Assembly: GCA_028023455.1 (NCBI GenBank)
Contig: JAQFVV010000281.1
Span: forward strand, 558,001 to 622,000
Direction: 5' to 3'
DNA from: Epiperipatus broadwayi
Taxonomy: Eukaryota; Onychophora; Udeonychophora; Euonychophora; Peripatidae
DNA: 64,000 bases
Shown piece by piece: positions 1-12,133 of the stretch. The first letter of the stretch is position 1. Every line of letters starts with the position of its first letter. The position numbers were made by a program, and so were the translations under genes. Under the pieces are notes generated by a model. The model searched no databases and was not told the DNA's origin. It saw only the letters and a list, made by a program, of their open reading frames with translations.

Positions 1-269
1 TTGAGAATTATGCTATTGACGAAATCAGCTTTTAATTTATTTAATATGGGCACCAGGTCTTTTTATTCTAAAGAGACTGCTGAAATAGTCAAATAACATC
101 TCACGAATAAAAAAAGAAAAGTACTTATAAACTAATCGGTATTACATCATACCGTAACGAGAATTATTTTTTTAAGATTATTATTCCTGGGCTTATTGAA
201 ACATATTGGCAAAGGTAAATTACGTTTTAAATCTTATTAAACTAATAATAAATTTAATAATAAAAAATA
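1..269. other. A+T-rich flank beyond the 3' end of the LINE
   Basis: No gene is visible here. It is A+T-rich sequence beyond the 3' end of the minus-strand LINE. A short histidine-run reading frame that crosses it comes from the CAT repeat and is not a gene. Confidence 0.6.
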
Positions 270-290
270 ATCATCATCATCATCATCATT
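270..290 (-). repeat. (ATG)n tail of the RTE-like LINE
   Basis: The plus strand shows six to seven consecutive ATC/CAT triplets, which read ATGATG on the minus strand. They begin about one base past the LINE stop codon on that strand. RTE-clade LINEs characteristically have very short 3' UTRs ending in a short simple repeat instead of poly(A), so this is read as the 3' terminus of the element. Confidence 0.7.
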
Positions 291-291
291 A

Positions 292-1809
292 TCAACCATT
301 ATCAATCCATTGCAGGATGAAGGTCTCTCCAAGTTTAATCCATCTTCTCCGATCTTTAGCTTCTCTTCTCCACATCACCCCTACACATTTTCTTATTTCA
401 TCCATCCATCTTACATGTGGTCTCCTTCTGGGTCTTTTACAATCTCTTGGAATCCAGTTTAAAATTTCAATTGTCCATCTTTTATCATCTCTTCTAGCAA
501 TATGTCCAGCCCAACTCCACTTCAATCTTTTAATTTTTTCAATGAGGTCAGTAACACCTGTTTGTTCTCTTACCCATACATTGCGTTTTCGATCTCTTCT
601 TGTTACTCCCAACATACATCTCTCCATACTTCTTTGAGTGGTCTGAAGTCTCTGTATTGATCTTCTATTAAGTGTCCAAGTCTCAGATCCATAAGTAAGA
701 ACTGGTAAAACACATTTGTTAAAAACCTTTCTTTTCAAACACATAGGCATATTTCCTTTTAATATCAAGTTATTTCTACCAAAAGCACTCCAACCAAGTT
801 TAATTCTATGATTAATTTTCTCTATTATGTTTCCATCTGTATTAATAATCTGACCAAGGTATTTGTAACTCTTAACTTCTTCTAATTCATCATAATCAAT
901 CTTTATTTTCATATTTTGAGCAAATCGATTAAACATTACTTTAGTCTTTTTAACATTTATCGTTAGTCCTACTTTCCTACTTTCATCTGATAACTCCTGC
1001 AACATTTCCTGCAGCTCGGAAGCATTATTTGCAAAAACAACTACATCATCTGCGAAATCTAAATGACTTAAATAATCTCCATTTACTTTCACTCCTTTAG
1101 TTTCCCATTTTAATCCACAAAATACTTCTTGCAGCACTGCTGTAAAAAGTTTTGGAGATATGGAGTCACCTTGTCTTACACCTTTCTCAATGTTGACTTT
1201 CCCAGTATCATTATGTAATCTAATTGTTGCTGTTGCATTTTTATAAATATTCTTTAAAATATGACAATATCCTGGATCTACACCTTGATGATCCAATGCT
1301 TTAATCACTGAAGAAATGTTTATAGAATCAAATGCCTTTTCATAATCTACAAATCCAAAACATAATGACAACTCATATTCATTTGTCCTTTCTATAACTT
1401 CTCTCAATACTTGAATATGATCTACTGTACTAAAACCACTTTTAAATCCAGCTTGTTCTCTTGGTTGGTGAAAATCCAAGGTTCTCTGTAGACGAGTTGT
1501 AATTATCTTGGTAAAATTTTTATATAAAACTGATAAAAGGCTGATAGGTCTGTAATTTCTAATATCTTCTTTATCACCTTTTTTAAATATTAATATTATT
1601 ACTGCATTCTTCCAATCATCTGGTACATCTTTATCATTTAGACATTTGGTATATAACTTTGCTAATATTTTTTCTGTTTCTTCACCTGCTTCTTTTAATA
1701 TATCAATTATAATTCCATCATTACCTGGAGCCTTTCCTTTTTTCATACATTTAATTGCATTTCTCACTTCTTCATTTAAAAAATAATACCTATTATTAAT
1801 AATGCACAA
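292..1809 (-). CDS. RTE-like non-LTR retrotransposon reverse transcriptase, 5'-truncated
   Basis: Open for 505 codons on the minus strand. The RT motifs appear in order: PGNDGI (residues 28-33), NYRPISLLS (85-93), FVDYEKAFD (153-161, catalytic Asp155), GVRQGDSISP (210-219) and FADD (252-255, catalytic Asp254/255). They are followed by the thumb and a basic C-terminus with a LTYGSETW motif, which is usual in RTE-type proteins. The family protein is around 1000 residues and starts with an APE-type endonuclease. That domain is absent, and homology appears to start within the first 12 residues of this frame, so the copy is 5'-truncated as expected from incomplete target-primed reverse transcription. 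The RT part itself has no stop or frameshift, which suggests a fairly recent insertion. It could not mobilise itself without the endonuclease. RTE clade assignment is an inference from motif style and the ATG-repeat tail. Confidence 0.85.
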   Translation of the reverse strand: MCIINNRYYFLNEEVRNAIKCMKKGKAPGNDGIIIDILKEAGEETEKILAKLYTKCLNDKDVPDDWKNAVIILIFKKGDKEDIRNYRPISLLSVLYKNFTKIITTRLQRTLDFHQPREQAGFKSGFSTVDHIQVLREVIERTNEYELSLCFGFVDYEKAFDSINISSVIKALDHQGVDPGYCHILKNIYKNATATIRLHNDTGKVNIEKGVRQGDSISPKLFTAVLQEVFCGLKWETKGVKVNGDYLSHLDFADDVVVFANNASELQEMLQELSDESRKVGLTINVKKTKVMFNRFAQNMKIKIDYDELEEVKSYKYLGQIINTDGNIIEKINHRIKLGWSAFGRNNLILKGNMPMCLKRKVFNKCVLPVLTYGSETWTLNRRSIQRLQTTQRSMERCMLGVTRRDRKRNVWVREQTGVTDLIEKIKRLKWSWAGHIARRDDKRWTIEILNWIPRDCKRPRRRPHVRWMDEIRKCVGVMWRREAKDRRRWIKLGETFILQWIDNG

Positions 1810-2753
1810 TGAAAAAGGTTGATAAAAGTAAAATCTCTTTTATTCCAACAAACTAAAAATATTAATAAGTTAAATTACAAATTAACTAAACTGGAGAGAA
1901 CATGAGTCAATTTATAAAAAACAGTTGGATAAAGTAATTTAATAATGTTCACTTATTACAATTCATTTTTAAGATCTTGTATAAAATTATTTAAATGAAA
2001 GTCTCTTTAATAAGAAAATTAATGTCTATATCGGGATTATTTGAAGACTTGTTTGCAAATGCTTAATTTTTGTCACAATCAGGAATAAGTAGTCTTAACT
2101 TACCGGTAAGTTTTGTGAATTCACGAAGATTGTAGCTTACTATGCATAGATTTTTTAGTTAGAAATGAGCTCGGCCATTAGTGATAAATTGATCTTGGTG
2201 CTGATTTCATAGGCTAGTCGCATAAGCTTCTCTGGTGTCCATCATGAACAATGTCAGCTAAAGCTCTGGTCTACCCTTGCATGAAGATTTATTTCATCGT
2301 AGAGTGGTCTAGATTCTTTAATCCAAAACCAACCAAAAGAATAACAGGCAACCCAAGATGTTCCTCCAACTGAACCCCTCCTTTTTATACTAGAGGTCCA
2401 GTTTTCAGACTTCTGCACATATATTTTGTCAAAATTTATGTTGATAATCTTATATATTCTTTATAAAATTTATGTTACAAAGTCTTTATTTTTTCAGCAT
2501 AATTCTGCCATCTTTAATTAGTTGAAATATTTTTACTTTCTCTTATCTAGATTGGTAATTTGTGTCTTTTATTCTCTCCAATTCTAACTTTTATTTCTAA
2601 TTACATAAAAAAAATATAAAAGACAATTTTAACTTTCATTGTACGTATTTTTTTACAAAAATAACTTATACTAAAAAAAAATCTAAATTTACTTTAATTT
2701 TTTTTAGCTTGTACCAAATGCCAATATATTTGTACTGTATATAAATAAATGGC

Positions 2754-2755
<2 letters not shown>
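1810..2755. other. Non-coding sequence upstream of the LINE truncation point
   Basis: No supported gene. The stretch at 2100-2400 is less A+T-rich than its surroundings but matches no family I recognise. A minus-strand AATAAA near 1844 could be a relic polyadenylation signal. Confidence 0.4.

Positions 2756-2816
<61 letters not shown>
2756..2816. repeat. (TA)n microsatellite
   Basis: About 30 uninterrupted AT units, preceded by GGCACA and followed by TGTAACAG. The flanking ACA and TGT resemble LTR termini abutting the tract, a pattern seen repeatedly in this window. Tyr/Ile-repeat reading frames across it are artefacts. Confidence 0.95.
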
Positions 2817-2819
<3 letters not shown>

Positions 2820-3520
2820 AACAGTATGGTCTGATATACCCGGAGGTTCCTGGCTGCAAATACATTTGAACACACAAATCAACTTTAACAATCAGCTGGT
2901 TTGTCCATAACATATAACCAACTTATGTCCAATGTAAAAGTGCTGGTGCACTTATCTGTCATATTCCAAAGTTGATAGTGCCCAATGCAACAAACTGGTC
3001 CATCCACATATATAAAAGAAAGAGCAAGCTCACATCTAACTACTGTCATACCTAGGGTCTTCATGTAGTGTGCTAGAGATAAAACAATGAAATATCTGAC
3101 TCATGATTACATCCATCTTCAATAGACTAGCCTAAGCATCATCCACTAAATGTACATGCAATCCAAATCAGTTCATCTCACATCTTACTACTCTTTTCCA
3201 AAACCGTTGCCTCAGATATTCGAACTCAGGAAGAATTCGCATTCGACTCTCTTAACAGGTATGTTTCTATGCATACTCTTAATTAATAACTAAAATAATA
3301 CATGTATCTACTAAACAAAATATAACCTGTATTTAATATTCTCTCCCATGTTTATTAGACAATAATGTGGATGTATGCATGTTTAAAATATTGGTTATAA
3401 GATGTAATGGAAGTGCTTAATTGAATGTAAATGCTGGATCAACCAAACTACCAAGATCTTGTTAATCTATAAAACTTCATAATATTTATTTACAAACAAA
3501 AATAGGATATATTTAAACAT
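2817..3520. repeat. Dispersed repeat, copy A (possible solo LTR)
   Basis: The segment from about 3020 to 3505 is similar to the right end of the window (63545-64000) in the same orientation. Shared landmarks include the block ACCTAGGGTCTTCA, the GATTACATCCA block, CAATAGACTAG, a TTCGAACTCAGGAAGAATT block (TTCAAACTTAGGAAGAATT in the other copy) and the AATGCTGGATCAA block near the end. Both copies carry a minus-strand AATAAATATT motif near the right end. The left edge starts TGTAACAG directly after a TA tract, so this could be a solo LTR, but no partner LTR or PBS was found. It has no coding capacity. Confidence 0.6.
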
Positions 3521-3858
3521 AAAATAAATTCTTTAACAATTTAGAAAAGAAAAAATTTATATAACGAAAAAGATTTAAATATATCAATAAAGAAAAGTAT
3601 TGAAAAAATGATGCCCATAAATTACTTGGTACTTGGATATCTCTATGTATTTACAGTTTCTATGTCTATTATGATAATAATACAAAAAATGATTAATTAA
3701 AAATTAGATTGCTAACCTAAGTATGTTTAACTGCAACCTCAGGTATAATAATCGTGAAAAAATATAATGATAACACAACACAGAATATGATAGCAAATAA
3801 TAATATAAAGAATACTATTTTGAAAAAAAAAAGTTAGTCATTTATTCACTTTATCTTA

Positions 3859-3966
3859 ATTTCATTCCAATATCAGTCTTTCAAGCTAATTGAGCACGCG
3901 CCTTTTGAGAGTGTTAAATAAATGAATACTCTCAATTAGCTTGAAAGGCTGATATTGGAATGAAAT
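3859..3966. repeat. Foldback element / MITE-like inverted repeat
   Basis: Arms at 3859-3894 and 3931-3966 are 36 bases each and reverse-complementary with one mismatch; they surround a 36-base loop. The motif ACTTTATCTTAA occurs just left of and about 65 bases beyond the hairpin as a direct repeat, possibly marking the element borders. There is no coding capacity. A small non-autonomous DNA transposon is the simplest reading, but no terminal motif identifies a superfamily. Confidence 0.65.
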
Positions 3967-6184
3967 ATAATTGCAAGCACGGCGCTAGATAAAATATTTG
4001 CTTATTTACTTTGCTTATTTACTCACTTTATCTTAAGAAATAATAGTAACATATATATTTATAATTAGTCGTGTCATGTACTACATATTTTATATCAGTG
4101 GCTTTAAAAAAAAAAATAATAAAAAAAATCTTTTACCGTTAAATAGTTTAGTGAAGCACTTAATTGTTTGTGCATATTTCAATATCACATCTGTCAGTAG
4201 AAAATAAATCATCTAAACTTTATTAAAAAAAATAAACTTTTCAACCTATCCCTCTTACTCTCTTGATATTTTCCTATATCGGATTGTTCCCTTTATATAA
4301 TTAGCAAAAGCTTTTCCCAAATATAAGCTGAGATAAAAATTAAAAATAAAAATACAAATTGATACAACAGAAAATAAAACATAGTTTACAATTTTCTTTT
4401 ATACAAAGTCCTTACGGTTGATGTATTTTGTTAAATAGATGTTGGTAGAACTCCAGTTTGATTTACAGAGCATCCTGAAATATTTCAGTGGGCAGTCTGT
4501 GTGTAGTTAGGTGTTATTCATCCCATAGATTTTTATTCCGTGTAAATGTCAACTCCTCAGGCAATCTAACTGTAGACAGTCATATATTTATATGGCCATA
4601 GTCGATTGAAAAATGCTTCACCCCATGACAATTCAACTCTTAGCCAATGTATTACATGCTTGAACTATATATATACAACTTTACATAAATTTATAGTCAG
4701 TTTGCATCTAATAAAATATTTTTATCAACAGAATAAAACTTAACTCAACTATTCTAATTTTTTTTCCAGTTCCTTTTAAACAAAAATCAGGTTACTTTTC
4801 TTTTTTCTAAAATTTGAATTGATAATGATTTCCATTTCTCTATCGAATAAATCAGATTAATGTTCCATCCATTTGTTTTACTTTTTTATTCAAATGTCAA
4901 ATTAATTAAGAAAAATTGTCTATTTTGTAGAACAATATAAAAGTAATCCTACTGCTAAAAAAACTAGACTTGTCCGATCTTTTTTGCCAACAAGAAGAAG
5001 CAGACGATTTTGTAATTGTTTCCTTTTTATCTTGGTGCTATTTCTATTCTTTGAAAACCAGCGTTTCAGCTGTTAAAATATTTCTTTACATCGATTCATT
5101 AAAAAATAATAAAACATGTTTTAAAATAAATTTATAATATTCTTGTCTCACTTACATTTGAAATATTGATTTACTTTCTACTGTTATAATTATTGTTTTT
5201 TATTTTGTTTAAGTCATTGTCAATTTAACTAACACAAAACAAACAATCAACATATATATACATAACTATGTACAACTTTTTTTATTAAGATTGGCATTTT
5301 CTTAGTAATAAAATTTTATTACTAATATATATGTGGGTATTTTTTTTACTGTCAATTATCCATCATTAATAACTACTTAGTAAGTAGTGATTCCATTGTT
5401 TCGAAAAAAAAATTAAAAATATAAAAACATTATCCAAAAGTGCCCTAGCAAAATCTTTTTATCTTTCTATCTGCCAATTAAAAAAAAATCATTATTTCAG
5501 ATTGCTTAGGTAGGTTGTTGGATAGCGATTTTTAGCTACCTACACAATATATTGTGCCAGGCATTATCAAATGGCCTTACACAAAGATGGCTGTAATGTT
5601 AAATCGCATATATTAAGCACAATGAATATATAAATGTGCTATATTAATAATGGAAGTTGGGTCTGACCAGTAGAATACCCACACACACCAATTTAAAATA
5701 TTGTACACATATAATAAACTCATGTATTTTTTTATTTTTCATTTTTGTATATTTTTTATATATATCATTTTATGTATTTGCTTTTCTCTGAATAATTCAA
5801 ATAGAGAAAAGCAATTGTTCCAACATACTTATATATTTTTTTATTGATTTAATTACTTTTCTAAAAATTGTTATCTCATTCTGTAAGAAAAAAAATGGTA
5901 ATTGCTTTTGCAAAAATCTGATCAAAAGCAAAATGTTTGATAATGCTATAATTAAACTGTTATCTTATTAAAAATTCTTTTGAATTGACTTTGTAAGAAA
6001 GTGGTCTGGGTTATTCAAGATGGAAGTCATTATATTAAACCCTAAAATGTAAAATTTAATCGGAAAAATTCATAAGAAACGTTATAATCTAAGTGGTAAG
6101 ATAAATTAAAATGATTGGCAGATTCATACTTCTTGGTGGACCATCTGAATTGTTTCTTACGAGTAGGTTGATAGGTTTTAGTGT
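3967..6184. other. A+T-rich intergenic sequence
   Basis: No gene, RNA or clear mobile element was recognised in these 2.2 kb. It holds short A and T runs and small TA tracts only. Confidence 0.5.
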
Positions 6185-7346
6185 TGTAAGATTCATTCTT
6201 TCTTTGGCAGTCATTCTGGGCAAATAATTCACTACTTTAGCTCCAGAATTCTCCAAGCAACCAAATACTTAGAGATTAATTTATGGACACGACTACTGCT
6301 GACATTTTCTATGAAATCCATTATACAGTTCTTTTAAGAACTAATGATATCTTAAAGATTTAATGAACCGGTCAAGATAGCAAATTAACATTTAATAAAA
6401 ATTATTATCATATACAAACAGAGGAAAATATGAAGCAATCTATCAGAGAGTCCAGTAAAATGACCGTGGGGTAGACAACCAGCCAGTGCACTGCCCTTTC
6501 TCTGTCCCAAACCACCATGATGTGATCATGCCAGCTCCAGCCGCCCACGATGACAACAAAAGCTGCCTTGCCTATGCCTATATGAGAAGTAATCCTCACC
6601 GCACAGCCAGTTGACTTGAAGCCACTTAGAGCAGAGCCCAGTCCAGAGAAAATGAAGACGCATACATAAGTTTCTTTTATTTTACAAATATTTAATTAAT
6701 ATTGAAATTATTAACTCTGATATTTCTGATTAAATATATTATTATTTTTTTATTATTGTTAATCATTTAAAAAAAGAGAGAGAGTTGTCTCTCGCATATG
6801 AATACTGAATTTACGGTTATTACGGGCATAAACGAGAAAGCTTTTACTTCAATCTTTTGGGTCAATTTTTCTATTTCAAATTCTAGTATTTTCAACAGAG
6901 GTTGCAATTAGATTATTTTGTTGCTATTCGTTTTCCCTCTTGTCATTTCTCCTGAAATTTGTCACACATATATTAGAATTATCGTAAAAGGCAAATAGAT
7001 ACCGTATCTCATGTTGAGTACTATATAGTATCTGAGCTAATGCAGCCTTATTGACATGTTGAAAATATTTCACAGTGCATATAGTTTTTTTTACTATTAT
7101 TATCAATTTTTCTATCAACTAAAAAAAGTTTTAAAATACTGAGTAAAAGTATATGCTTGTGTAACCGAAATCTCTTATCTGAAAAGATCTGTATATCAAA
7201 TCACACAAAGTATAACGTATTTCTGCAGGGTGAAAAAGCTCAGATCACTTCCATTCCTTATAAACATTGTAAATAGCTTTAGGGATTTATTATTTACCTT
7301 ATTTAAAATTGTATTTTATCGATTTCCATGCCTCATATATATATAT
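6185..7346 (+). repeat. 5' LTR of the Ty3/gypsy element
   Basis: Aligns along its length with 17974-19143. It includes a conserved, less A+T-rich block at about 6460-6620 and an AATAAA at 6394-6399. It ends in a TA tract at 7335-7346, where the nested element inserted. Two short minus-strand reading frames inside it have no recognisable product. Confidence 0.75.
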
Positions 7347-9390
7347 TATAATGATCGAAAATGAAGTGAAGATCGAATCTACGTATCTGCAACTACCAGG
7401 GCGCCATCTAGGCATTTAAACCTAGAAAAATTTATAGAGTAGGCAGATACGTGCTGTTAAGATTCCACTTTATTTAAATATTCTGATCGTTAGCCCAAGT
7501 CACTAGCTCAGTGAGTAGCAGAGATAATAAAATATAAATTTTATATCTTAAATATAAAAGAATAAAAGCCACTGCCAGAAATTAACACATAAAAATATTT
7601 ATTTACGCACATATAAAATCATTCTAAATTCGAGGAATAAGTTTAACCTTTAAATTTTTATATTAACTTGTAAATTTACATTTAAAAAGATTTCAATAAG
7701 TTTAATTTTTATTTAGTGAGTAGAGTATGAATAGACTATATAGGTCTGCATTTGAAAAGAAAATATTCCTTCCCTTATTTAACCTTAGGCCAAAAGTTTG
7801 TAGTCAAAACGGCGCCAATCCATCTGATACATTTATGTATTCAATGTAGCATGAAAATACGACAACACAAAATACTGTACTGTCAGGAATGTACATCTGA
7901 ACAGTAAGTAGAATTAGAGAAGATATTGACTCTCCACCAACAGGAATGTTACATCTGTTGGCAAGTAGAACAATAAACAAAAAACTCCATAGGAATGGAC
8001 TGCAGTCTTCTGCCGACTTACAAACCCATCCATAGGCAAACAGAAAGTGTGTGGCGTATATATGCAATCCTGCCCGTAGTGGATCTCATACTACATCTAC
8101 TAATTACACAAATATATCCAATCCATTGAGCCAATTCAACTACGAAACGAATAACCTAAGATTACCCTCCCTTAATAAAACTTTACAAAACTATATAGCC
8201 ATTCATGCCCAACTTAAATTTAACATTTAGATACGTTCACACAAATGAATTTTATAAAATTTGTTTTAAAATGTTGAGTATAGATTAGCTGCACAGATTC
8301 CATGGTCAAAAACATTCCAAATTAAACACAACTGATCTAAATACAAAGTCATCGATAAACGTCACTTGCATAGGGAATATACAAATCCCATTAGCATTCA
8401 TCGTAAGATGCTGCAGTGATATCGTTGACATATATATTCTAATTGAATGTGAAAACCACAACATAATCAACCGCTAAAGAATCTATGCAATGTCCATACC
8501 CAACCTTAAATTTTCTCATTTAAAATTTAAACAATAAATATTAATACAAATAAAATAATAAATGGAAATGATTTTTTTTTTATCAAATGCAAACATATAA
8601 AATTAAACATTTTCAATTGATTTTAAACTTAAAAGTCAGATAGAAGTTCATAAGCTTGAATGAAAGTTCTTAGTTATTTTTAAATTTAGAGTTCATGTCA
8701 ATATAGCTTACAGTAGAAGAGTCCAGGTTCCTGTTTTTTAATTCCCGCTATGTCTCCATTGGAAGATAATGTTCTGGAGGTAGCATTAGCTGGTTTCATT
8801 CTTGTATCACAGTCTTTTCATTTTATATTTTTTTTAAAACAAAAAAAAATGAGAGAAAACAGCAAGTGCATCTTACCGTTCTCATCAAATCAAGTCCGAA
8901 AAAACTGTCTGGAACTCAATATTTCTTTTTTTATAGTAAATCTCCAGATTGAATGAACAAAGATGTCACTAATCCAAATTTTCGTTCGGGTCTGGGCTGA
9001 GGCTTGGTGCTTCCATTGGTCAAGCTAAAATCTCTTTATTCTCTTATCTAATTTACTCTCTGACTTTTTAATTAGACAGCTTTTGGATAATTAATAAACA
9101 ATCATTTCCATTTACAGATTACAGGAATTAATTAGTACCTGTTTTTATTTTTATTTACGTTATTTCTTTTTTAAACTATTTTTATATTTAAATCTTTTTT
9201 TATAAAAAAAATACATTCAAATACCTTTTTTTATTTATTAAAAAAAAAAATTTTTAAAGTGAGCATCTGTGCGAATGTATACACGTTTAACAAACATTTT
9301 AATTTTAGTGTTTAGTTTTTTTACTTTTATTTGCGAACTTTTAAGTTTTTATTTTAAATTAATGTAACAACATATTTATATATCGTTACA
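7347..9390 (-). repeat. 3' LTR of the nested element
   Basis: This is the left LTR of the minus-strand element. It shares the CTAGCTCAGTGAGTAGCAGA block (about 7503-7522) and a minus-strand AATAAATA motif near 7590, about 250 bases from the terminus, with its partner. Short reading frames within it are not conserved and are not called as genes. Confidence 0.8.
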
Positions 9391-10094
9391 TATCAGTAAA
9401 CTTCCTCAAAAAACAAAAACATTAAAAAAAAAAGAATTTACTTAGTGTTAGTAATTACGTTACACAAATTGATTATATATGAAAATTTCAAAAGGACAAA
9501 ACTATTTTTTACAAGACAAAACAGTAATTACACACAAATATAATGATTACAAAAAAAAAGTTGACTGTTGATTCCCTATTACTAGCTAAGTTTCTGCCCC
9601 CTCCCTTCCAAGTTTCATTTCTCCTACCTTTAACTATTACTTAGGCCAGTTGAACGATTAGATTTTAATTTAACAAGACTTTTTTTTTTAAAAAAACATG
9701 ATTTAGATTTATTATTACATTTTATTTATTAGTTTTTATTCCTCGAATTTATCTCTACATATGCGCAATTTTTATTACTGGCAGCACTTTTTAAACAAAA
9801 CTTCAAACTGCAACTCCACGTCAATACAACAAATATATTTATACTAATTTCAGAAAAAATATTACGGGCATGATTTATTTTCAAAAGTACTAGTGGTTTA
9901 TTAAACATCTGGCTATAACTTTACGTTAGTACAAAAATGTACTTATTTCAGAAAAAACAACAAATGTTATTTGCATGATTCACTTTTAAAATTCTCAGGG
10001 CACTCGTGATTTATTAAAGATAGAAAATTTCATCATCATCAATTCCCCTTCTCAGGGTTAATCTCTGAGGTAAGGCCACACTTGGGATGCCAAT
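9391..10094 (-). other. Interior of the nested element, non-coding
   Basis: 704 bases without a coding frame. A pyrimidine-rich run lies near 9595-9625. No polypurine tract is recognisable beside the 3' LTR on the minus strand, which is unusual for an element that transposes by the standard route. Confidence 0.6.
10076..10092 (-). promoter_or_regulatory. Primer-binding-site-like sequence (degenerate)
   Basis: The minus strand reads TGGCATCCCAAGTGTGG two bases after the LTR edge. It resembles the sequence at 53094-53111 (TGGCGCCCAACGTGGGGC on the minus strand) beside a related LTR, with several changes. Position and the TGG start fit priming by a tRNA ending in CCA. Confidence 0.6.
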
Positions 10095-12133
10095 TATAAT
10101 GATCAAAAACGAAGTGAAGATCGAATCTACGTATCTGCAACTACCAGGGTGCCATCTAGGCATTTAAACCTAGAAAAATTTATAGAGTGGGCAGATACGT
10201 GCTGTTAAGATTCCACTTTATTTAAATATTCCGATCGTTAGCCCAAGTCACTAGCTCAGTGAGTAGCAGAGATAATAAAATATAAATTTTATATCTTAAA
10301 TATAAAAGAATAAAAGCCACTGCCAGAAATTAACACAAAAATATTTATTTACGCACATATAAAATCATTCTAAATTCGAGGAATAAGTTTAACCTTTAGA
10401 TTTTTATATTAACTTGTAAATTTACATTTAAAAAGATTTCAGTAAGTTTAATTTTTATTTAGTGAGTAGAGTATGAATAGACTATATAGGTCTGCATTTG
10501 AAAAGAAAATATTCTTTCCCTTATTTAATCTTAGGCCAAAAGTTCATAGTCAAAACGGCACCAATCCATCTGATACATTTATGTATTCAATGTAGCATGA
10601 AAATACAACAACACAAAATACTGTACTGTCAGGAATGTACATCTGAACAGTAAGTAGAATTAGAGAAGACAATGACTCTCCACCAACAAGAATGTTACAT
10701 CTGTTGGCAAGTAGAACAATAAACAAAAAACTTCATAGGAATGGACTGCGGTCTTCTGCCGACTTACAAACCCATCCATAGGCAAACAGAAAGTGTGTGG
10801 CATATATATGCAATCCTGCCCATAGCGGATCTCATACTACATCTACTAATTACACAAATATATCCAATCCATTGAGCCAATTCAACTACGAAACGAATAA
10901 CCTAAGATTACCCTCCCTTAATAAAACTTTACAAAACTATATAGCCATTCATGCCCAACTTAAATTTAACATTTAGATACGTTTGCACAAATGAATTTTA
11001 TAAAATTTGTTTTAAAATGATGAGTATAGATCAGCTGCACAGATTCCATGGTCAAAAACATTCCAAATTAAACACAACCGATCAAAATACAAAGTCATCA
11101 ATAAACGCCACTTGCATAGGGAATATACAAATCCCATTAGCATTCATCGTAAGATGCTGCAGTGATATCGTTGACATATATATTCTAATCGAATGTGAAA
11201 ACTACAACATAATCAACCGCTAAAGAATCTATGCAACGTCCATACCCAACCTTAAATTTCCTCATTTAAAATTTAAACAATAAATATTAATACAAATAAA
11301 ATAATAAATGGAAATGATTTTTTTTTATCAAACACAAACATATAAAATTAAACATTTTCAATTGATTTTAAACTTAAAAGTCAGATTGAAGTTCATAAGC
11401 TTGAACGAAAGTTCTTAGTTATTTTTAAATTTAGAGTTCATGTCAATATAGCTTACAGTAGAAGAGTCCAGGTTCCTGTTTTTTAATTCCCGTGACATCT
11501 CCATTGGAAGATAATGTTCTGGAGGTAGCATTAGCTGGTTCCATTCTTGTATCACAGTCTTTTCATTTTATATTTTTTTTAAAATAAAAAAAAAATGAGA
11601 GAGAACGGCAAGTGCATCTTACCGTTCTCATCAAATCAAGTCCAAAAAAACTGTCTGGAACTCAATATTTCTCTTTTTATAGTAAATCTCCAGATTGAAT
11701 GAACAAAGACGTCACTAATCCAAATTTTCGTTCGGGTCTGGGCTGAGGCTTGGTGCTTTCATTGGTCTAGCTAAAATCTCTTTATTCTCTTATCTAATTT
11801 ACTCTCTGACTTTTTAATTAGACAGCTTTTGGATAATTAATAAACAATCATTTCCATTTACAGATTATAGAAATTAATTAATACCTGTTTTTATTTTTAC
11901 TTACGTTATTTCTTTTTTAAACTATTTTTATATTTAAATCTTTTTTTATAAAAAAAATACATTCAAATACCTTTTTTTATTTATTAAAAAAAATATTTTT
12001 AAATTTAGCATCTGTGCGAATGTATATACGTTTAACAAACATTTTAATTTTAGCATTTGTTTTTTACTTTTATTTGCGAACTTTTAAGTTTTTATTTTAA
12101 ATTAATGTAATGACATATTTATATATTGTTACA
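10095..12133 (-). repeat. 5' LTR of the nested element
   Basis: This is the right LTR of the minus-strand element and matches 7347-9390 throughout. A 90-codon plus-strand frame at 10951-11223 is present only in this copy, is interrupted in the partner, and has no recognisable product. Confidence 0.8.

Larger units (their letters stand above)
7347..12133 (-). mobile_element. Nested non-coding LTR retrotransposon with 2.04-kb LTRs
   Basis: Two direct repeats (7347-9390 and 10095-12133) flank only 704 bases of non-coding interior. On the minus strand the right-hand LTR is followed by a primer-binding-site-like sequence (10076-10092), so the element reads right to left. LTR termini on the minus strand are TGTAAC at one end and ATTATA at the other. 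The insertion lies in a TA tract, so an AT-rich target duplication is possible but cannot be delimited. With no gag or pol it must be non-autonomous (LARD/TRIM-like). LTR divergence is modest: scattered single-base changes and small indels. Confidence 0.8.

Noticed and set aside
206-637. 143-codon plus-strand frame with a His run
   Set aside because: It is the antisense of the RTE-like RT and its CAT-repeat tail.
2666-2913. Several Tyr/Ile-repeat frames
   Set aside because: They are translations of the (TA)n tract in different frames; the same applies at 51371-51625.
6408-6599. 63-codon minus-strand frame in the Ty3 LTR
   Set aside because: It lies in an LTR, has no motif, and the matching region of the other LTR differs at several bases with no sign of coding constraint.
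10951-11223. 90-codon frame in the 10.1-kb LTR
   Set aside because: The partner LTR has stops at the matching place (about 8225-8480) and no motif is recognisable.
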